Source of the DNA: SIG575 sp045643165
Lineage (GTDB): Bacteria > Bacillota > Clostridia > Oscillospirales > Acutalibacteraceae
NCBI GenBank assembly: GCA_045643165.1
Contig: JAZUKF010000006.1
Location: forward strand, 1 to 9,796
Reading direction: 5' to 3'
DNA: 9,796 nt
Positions 6,503 through 9,796 of the stretch are shown here, piece by piece (the stretch's first letter is position 1; every line of letters begins with the position of its first letter). Under the pieces are notes generated by a model. It did no database searches, was not told the DNA's origin, and saw nothing but the letters and a program-made list of their open reading frames with translations. Both the position numbers and the translations under genes were made by a program.

Positions 6503-8203
6503 GTGAAAAAAATGCAAAACGGAAATATTCTTTTATGTGCCTTAAACTCTCAATATATTCATTCTTCTCCTTCGATTTATACAATCAAATCAGCCTATGG
6601 ATATTATTGTGAAAAATTCAATATTTCTCCCTGCAATATTAAAACAAAAGAAATGACGGTCAACGAAACCGCAGAAATCCTTTTCCGGAAAATAATGAAT
6701 CAAAAATGCAATATAATCGCTTTTTCCGTCTATATCTGGAATTGCGAAATAATATTAAAACTTTGCAGAATGATAAAACTTGTATCTCCTGAAAAAATTA
6801 TTATTTTAGGCGGTCCGGAAATATCTTACGGAACTGACAAAAACGGATTTTCCGAAAATGATTATGATTATATAATCTGCGGTGAAGGAGAGCGAAGCTT
6901 TTTTGCTTTGATATGCAGTATTTTTAATATAAATATTCCTCAAATTTTATCTTGGAATTTTTCTGTAAAAGATAAAAAAGTTTATTGCGATATCATTCCC
7001 GATTTAAGCGAAATTCCCTTTCCGTATTCCGGAGAAAACCCGAATGATTTTAACAAAAGAATTACTTATTATGAATCATCGAGAGGCTGTCCCTTTTCAT
7101 GTGCATATTGTCTTTCAAGTATAAAAGAAAAAGTTCGTTTTCTCCCTGTTGAAAGAGTGAAAAAAGAACTGAAATTTTTTGTTGACAACAGTTTTGATCA
7201 GATAAAATTTGTTGACAGAACTTTCAATTCCGACAAAGACAGAGCCACGGAAATATGGAAATTTATCATTGATAATTTTTCAGACAGTAAGACAAATTTT
7301 CATTTTGAAATTGCCGCAGATTTAATTACGGATGAACAAATTGATTTATTAAAAAAATCTCCGAGAGGTCTGATTCAATTTGAAGCGGGAATTCAATCTT
7401 TAAACGAAAAAACATTGTCGGAATGTTGCAGAAAAACCGATAATAAACGTGCCGTTTACATTTTGAAAAAACTATCCGAACAGGGTAACATCAACATCCA
7501 TACCGATTTGATAATCGGTCTACCCTTTGAAACAGCGGAAATTTTTAAATCCTCCTTTAACAAGGCATTTGAAATAAAATCACATCAGCTTCAACTTGGT
7601 TTTCTGAAACTTCTTTCAGGGACGGAAATGAATAATATCGCAGAAAAACACGGTTACATTTTTTCTCCTTTTTCACCGTATGAAATCCTTCAAAACAAAT
7701 ATATTTCTTTTGATGAGATAAATAAAATGAAAAAGTTTGAATTAACTTTTGAAAAATTTTTCAATTCATTAAGGTTTATTTTAACAATAGAAAAATGTTT
7801 GAAATTTTTCAAAACACCCTTTGATTTTTTTGAACAATTAACTGATTTTACGGAAGAAAAAAATATAGATTTACTTTCGGTATCAATGATAAAACTTTAT
7901 GATATTTTTACGGAATTTACTGAAAAAATTATTCATGATAAAGACGAACTTTCGGAAATAAAAAAAGTCCTTCTTCTTGACTATTATCATTCCTGCAAAA
8001 GCGGTATATTACCTGAAAAACTCTCTCACCTTGAACCAATGAGAAAATTTACATCCCAAAGAAGCAGGGAGATAGCAGAAGAACTTAATATTAAACACAA
8101 CAAAGAATATGCTATCAAATTTATTGAAAAAAACTATTTTATTTTTGACTACTCCGAAAAAAATCCGGTTACACAAAGATATGAACTAATTCAAATAAAA
8201 TGA
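6503..8203 (+). CDS. B12-binding domain radical SAM protein, DUF4080-type
   Basis: The N-terminal third (about 7-150) resembles a cobalamin-binding Rossmann domain: NILLCALNSQYIHSSPSIY, then IIAFSVYIWN, IIILGGPEISYG and YIICGEGERSF. The radical SAM core follows, with the cluster motif CPFSCAYC (Cys196, Cys200, Cys203), the FEAGIQSLNEKTL strand (293-305) and HTDLIIGLPFET (333-344). The C-terminal 200 residues resemble DUF4080, with LLDYYHSCKSG near 491-501. Length (566) suits the family. Such enzymes cleave SAM with a 4Fe-4S cluster, often for methyl transfer or ring chemistry, but the substrate of this subfamily is not known to me. The longest frame starts at GTG 6503; ATG 6512 is an alternative, with a weak GGTG 7 nt before it. 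The gene stands alone, divergent from the decarboxylase operon, and ends inside a tandem repeat. Confidence 0.9.
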   Translation: MKKMQNGNILLCALNSQYIHSSPSIYTIKSAYGYYCEKFNISPCNIKTKEMTVNETAEILFRKIMNQKCNIIAFSVYIWNCEIILKLCRMIKLVSPEKIIILGGPEISYGTDKNGFSENDYDYIICGEGERSFFALICSIFNINIPQILSWNFSVKDKKVYCDIIPDLSEIPFPYSGENPNDFNKRITYYESSRGCPFSCAYCLSSIKEKVRFLPVERVKKELKFFVDNSFDQIKFVDRTFNSDKDRATEIWKFIIDNFSDSKTNFHFEIAADLITDEQIDLLKKSPRGLIQFEAGIQSLNEKTLSECCRKTDNKRAVYILKKLSEQGNINIHTDLIIGLPFETAEIFKSSFNKAFEIKSHQLQLGFLKLLSGTEMNNIAEKHGYIFSPFSPYEILQNKYISFDEINKMKKFELTFEKFFNSLRFILTIEKCLKFFKTPFDFFEQLTDFTEEKNIDLLSVSMIKLYDIFTEFTEKIIHDKDELSEIKKVLLLDYYHSCKSGILPEKLSHLEPMRKFTSQRSREIAEELNIKHNKEYAIKFIEKNYFIFDYSEKNPVTQRYELIQIK

Positions 8204-8228
8204 AAATTATTCAAATAAAATGAAAAAT
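8189..8228 (+). repeat. 20-bp tandem duplication across the radical SAM stop codon
   Basis: Two adjacent copies, attcaaataaaatgaaaatt (8189-8208) and attcaaataaaatgaaaaat (8209-8228), differ at one base. The first copy contains the last codons and TGA of the radical SAM gene; the second is noncoding and abuts the tRNA promoter. It looks like a recent slippage or unequal-exchange duplication. Confidence 0.9.
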
Positions 8229-8232
8229 ATGC

Positions 8233-8261
8233 TTGACAATATTTCAGTATCGGTTTATAAT
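8233..8261 (+). promoter_or_regulatory. Consensus promoter of tRNA-Ala
   Basis: TTGACA (8233-8238), exactly 17 nt, then TATAAT (8256-8261): perfect consensus in both boxes, as is common for stable RNA genes. Predicted initiation is near 8268, about 18 nt before the mature tRNA 5' end. Confidence 0.92.
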
Positions 8262-8285
8262 TTTACTGTTAAAATTCAAGCGTAT

Positions 8286-8361
8286 GGGGTATTAGCTCAG
8301 TTGGTAGAGCGCCAGGTTCGCAATCTGGAGGCCAGGGGTTCGACCCCCCTATGCTCCACCA
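8286..8361 (+). tRNA. tRNA-Ala (anticodon CGC)
   Basis: A complete 76-nt tRNA folds from the sequence. The acceptor stem GGGGTAT pairs with ATGCTCC and includes the G3-U70 wobble pair that identifies alanine tRNAs. The D arm is GCTC/GAGC; the anticodon stem CCAGG/TCTGG carries loop TTCGCAA with anticodon CGC at 8319-8321; the 5-nt variable loop is AGGCC; the T arm AGGGG/CCCCT carries loop TTCGACC. Discriminator A and an encoded CCA end it. It reads GCG only by strict pairing. It has its own promoter and terminator, so it is a single-gene unit. Confidence 0.97.
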
Positions 8362-8407
8362 TGTAAAAAATCTCTTTTGTCATGGCAGACAAAAGAGATT
8401 TTTTACA
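8362..8407 (+). terminator. Rho-independent terminator of tRNA-Ala
   Basis: A perfect 20-bp inverted repeat (8362-8381 and 8388-8407) with a 6-nt loop (atggca) begins immediately after the tRNA CCA. The A6 and T6 tracts at its base act as U-tract in either direction, so it may be bidirectional. Confidence 0.92.
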
Positions 8408-8427
8408 TTGATATCCGCCTACAGCAG

Positions 8428-8559
8428 ATGATATATGCTCCGCATATTTAGGAACGGATAATATTATGAGCGAAGCAAATAATAAGGTTCTGACCGAAGT
8501 GCAGGTTCTTATATCATACGGTATCAGCCGTATATCATATCGTGCGAACGATATATCAT
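8428..8559. repeat. Small palindromes spaced by a conserved atatcat heptamer
   Basis: The heptamer atatcat occurs at 8511-8517, 8532-8538 and 8553-8559, exactly 21 nt apart. Each 14-nt interval is itself a small palindrome with different bases: acggtatcagccgt (4-bp stem) and atcgtgcgaacgat (5-bp stem). About 80 nt upstream the reverse complement atgatat (8428-8434) overlaps another hairpin, atatgc-tcc-gcatat (8433-8447). The pattern is constant spacer plus variable self-complementary unit. Function unknown. Confidence 0.7.
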
Positions 8560-8576
8560 TGACATTATTTCCATAA
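8466..8576 (+). CDS. Possible 36-residue peptide over the palindrome array (doubtful)
   Basis: An ATG at 8466 opens a frame beginning MSEANNKVLTEVQ and ending LTLFP. Its second half, ISYGISR-ISYRAND-IS, has a 7-residue period because the 21-nt DNA repeat beneath it is a multiple of three. The only Shine-Dalgarno candidate is AGGA at 8450-8453, 12 nt before the ATG, which is long. I do not recognise a family. The reading frame may be a by-product of the repeats rather than a gene, or the tail of a small gene colonised by them. No hydrophobic anchor or known motif is visible. Confidence 0.2.
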   Translation: MSEANNKVLTEVQVLISYGISRISYRANDISLTLFP

Positions 8577-8588
8577 TGAAGATATAAA
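8559..8588 (+). promoter_or_regulatory. Promoter-like site at the right edge of the palindrome array
   Basis: TTGACA (8559-8564), an 18-nt spacer and TATAAA (8583-8588, one mismatch). No intact gene starts within the next 250 nt except the membrane glycosidase, which has its own nearer promoter, so the transcript, if made, would cover the inverted repeat at 8603-8649. Confidence 0.4.
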
Positions 8589-8602
8589 AAACAGTAGAAT
8601 CA

Positions 8603-8649
8603 TAAAACCTATTATATTGTTATATTATATTCATAAGAAATAGGTTTTA
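8603..8649. repeat. 11-bp inverted repeat with 25-nt AT-rich loop
   Basis: taaaacctatt (8603-8613) is exactly complementary to aataggtttta (8639-8649). An outer pair, acagta (8591-8596) and tactgt (8669-8674), is also complementary. The structure could be an operator, a poor terminator, or the core of a small non-autonomous insertion; no flanking duplication is evident. Confidence 0.45.
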
Positions 8650-8747
8650 ATGCTGATTATTCACTAAATACTGTCAACTTAGAATTGCAAAAACTGTATA
8701 ATGAAATTTACAATAGTTCTATTGCAGATCTTGTCCCCGACAACTGA
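8637..8747 (+). other. Start-less open frame, possible coding debris
   Basis: After a stop at 8634-8636 the frame runs 36 codons, including NADYSLNTVNLELQKLYNEI and IADLVPDN, to TGA at 8745-8747. The residue mix looks protein-like, but there is no start codon or Shine-Dalgarno and I do not recognise a family. The rest of 8409-8846 shows nothing that I can call a gene. Confidence 0.2.
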
Positions 8748-8782
8748 CAACGGTCGATTACCAAATTATTACACAAAACAAG

Positions 8783-8811
8783 TTGAAAAGTACAGAAAAA
8801 TGTGTTATTAT
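8783..8811 (+). promoter_or_regulatory. Promoter of the membrane glycoside hydrolase gene
   Basis: TTGAAA (8783-8788), a 17-nt spacer and TATTAT (8806-8811), preceded by a TGT extended -10 element. Predicted initiation near 8818 leaves a leader of about 30 nt before the ATG at 8847, with Shine-Dalgarno GGGGG at about 8835-8839. Confidence 0.65.
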
Positions 8812-8846
8812 GAAACCAACAAATCAAAATTTACGGGGGTAAATAT

Positions 8847-9796
8847 ATGAAGAACAAAATCAGATTTACGATACCGATTATCAATGCGGTTTTGATTTTT
8901 GCAAGCTGTTGCGCACTGTACAACACCTATGTTACATGGGTTGAGCAGGGCAAATTTTTCCTCAGCCTTGCAGCAGTTACCCTTATCTGCGGTTTTGCAG
9001 GCTTTTTCCTTTCATATTCGGGCAAAGGCTCAAAGAAAAGAAATATCATATCTGCCGTTCTCGGTGCAGGTATAGCAGAAGCTGTATTCTGGGTATGTGC
9101 TATAGTGATAAACACGGTTATCGGCAAGGGAAACCTCAATGACTTTGCCGGGAATATAGCCGTTGCCACTATAATAATTCTATACGGAATAGTATCTGTT
9201 CTTACATATAAAAATCTCAATACAGACAAGAAAAAAAGCATAAAAGCGTTTTCTGCTTTGCTTGCCGCTGCGATGGCGTTCGTTCTTGTTATGCCATCGT
9301 TTCCATATATCGGTATCGCCGTGGGAGACAAACTGGACGAAATAATCGCTTCAAAGGAAAACCCGGGCTCGCTCAACAGTTATGAGTTTTCATTTTCCGG
9401 TGAAGACGGTACTGTTCCGAATTTTGCAAGCAATATGAACCTGTGGTTTAGGGCGAAAGAGGCACTCGACAATTCAGATCTTAACGAAAGCAACAATGTT
9501 TTTGATTTTGTTGAATACATTCAGCTTATGACGGCTACCGGCGGAGAAGAGGTACGGGATCTGTTTAAGGATCCGCTCGACCGTTCCGTACGGGATGACT
9601 ATGATTTTACCCGCCTTATAGAAGACTGCCGGGCTATTGTCGAACACGGCGCGAAACCCCACATCAAGACGGGTGCCGTTCCGCTGAAGCTCACAACAGA
9701 TACATACATCGGCACCTACGGAGTAAATACATATCCGCACGATGATTATAACGAATATTACGATTACATTTTTGCCCTCACGACCGCGCTTGTTGA
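8847..9796 (+). CDS. Membrane-anchored GH39-like glycoside hydrolase, 3'-truncated by the window
   Basis: An open frame of 316 codons runs from ATG 8847, with Shine-Dalgarno GGGGG 7 nt upstream, to the window end without a stop. The N-terminal 160 residues contain about five hydrophobic helices (near 7-26, 37-57, 66-92, 102-121 and 133-158). The remainder begins a TIM-barrel of GH39 (beta-xylosidase-like) appearance: NNVFDFVEYIQ, DYDFTRLIEDCRAIVEHGAK, PHIKTGAVPLKL, and PHDDYNEYYDYIFALTTALV, matching the spacing of the family's HGIKPFVELGFMP and PPKDYxxYxxxI segments. The acid/base Asn-Glu-Pro and the nucleophile would lie beyond the window, so activity cannot be judged. Topology suggests a catalytic domain tethered to the membrane, probably outside. 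Base use is richer in GC and in GCG, CGG and CTG codons than the radical SAM gene. The membrane part is sure; the hydrolase family is an inference from partial motifs. Confidence 0.65.
   Translation, partial: MKNKIRFTIPIINAVLIFASCCALYNTYVTWVEQGKFFLSLAAVTLICGFAGFFLSYSGKGSKKRNIISAVLGAGIAEAVFWVCAIVINTVIGKGNLNDFAGNIAVATIIILYGIVSVLTYKNLNTDKKKSIKAFSALLAAAMAFVLVMPSFPYIGIAVGDKLDEIIASKENPGSLNSYEFSFSGEDGTVPNFASNMNLWFRAKEALDNSDLNESNNVFDFVEYIQLMTATGGEEVRDLFKDPLDRSVRDDYDFTRLIEDCRAIVEHGAKPHIKTGAVPLKLTTDTYIGTYGVNTYPHDDYNEYYDYIFALTTALV

Noticed and set aside
8428..8559. CRISPR array
   Set aside because: The conserved unit is only 7 nt, the intervals are 14-nt palindromes rather than unique spacers, and no cas gene is present.
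8927..9376. 149-codon open frame on the minus strand
   Set aside because: It lies wholly antisense to the membrane glycosidase gene, which has a promoter, Shine-Dalgarno and recognisable domains; the antisense translation has no recognisable motif.

Overview
The window looks like the chromosome of an anaerobic, low-GC Clostridia-type Firmicute, probably a gut or rumen member of the Oscillospiraceae/Ruminococcaceae. This rests on a surface protein with cohesin-like and dockerin modules, a sodium-pumping decarboxylase operon with a separate biotin carrier protein, a B12-binding radical SAM protein of a type frequent in Clostridia, AT-rich intergenic DNA with consensus sigma-A-type promoters, and debris of a TnpV/serine-recombinase element. 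The taxonomic placement is inference.

Layout, left to right. Positions 1-1507 (+) hold the 3' part of a secreted cohesin/dockerin-type protein, closed by a hairpin at 1527-1565. Positions 1567-2849 are a mobile-element scar: a frameshifted tnpV on the minus strand, a frameshifted and truncated large serine recombinase on the plus strand, and a start-less Xre-type HTH remnant joined directly to the recombinase fragment. A strong terminator at 2848-2888 separates this from a minus-strand operon (2905-6257) transcribed in the order carboxyltransferase (oadA-like), oadG-like, biotin carboxyl carrier, oadB. Together these would decarboxylate oxaloacetate or a similar 2-oxoacid/acyl-CoA via biotin and couple it to Na+ export. 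A 245-bp AT-rich divergent promoter region follows, then a plus-strand B12-binding/radical SAM gene (6503-8203) whose stop codon lies in a 20-bp tandem duplication. Next come a consensus promoter, tRNA-Ala(CGC) with encoded CCA (8286-8361) and a 20-bp-stem terminator.

Positions 8409-8846 carry no convincing gene. They hold a 21-nt-periodic array of small palindromes, a weak 36-codon ORF covering it, two promoter-like sites, an 11-bp inverted repeat and a start-less open frame that may be debris. The last gene (8847 to the window end, +) is cut by the window edge. It encodes a membrane protein with about five N-terminal helices followed by the start of a GH39-like glycoside hydrolase barrel, and it is visibly more GC-rich than the genes to its left.

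No convincing new multi-gene system is visible. The parts most worth a second look are the phased palindrome array with its composition change just after the tRNA, the recombinase/HTH fusion scar, and the membrane-anchored glycoside hydrolase.
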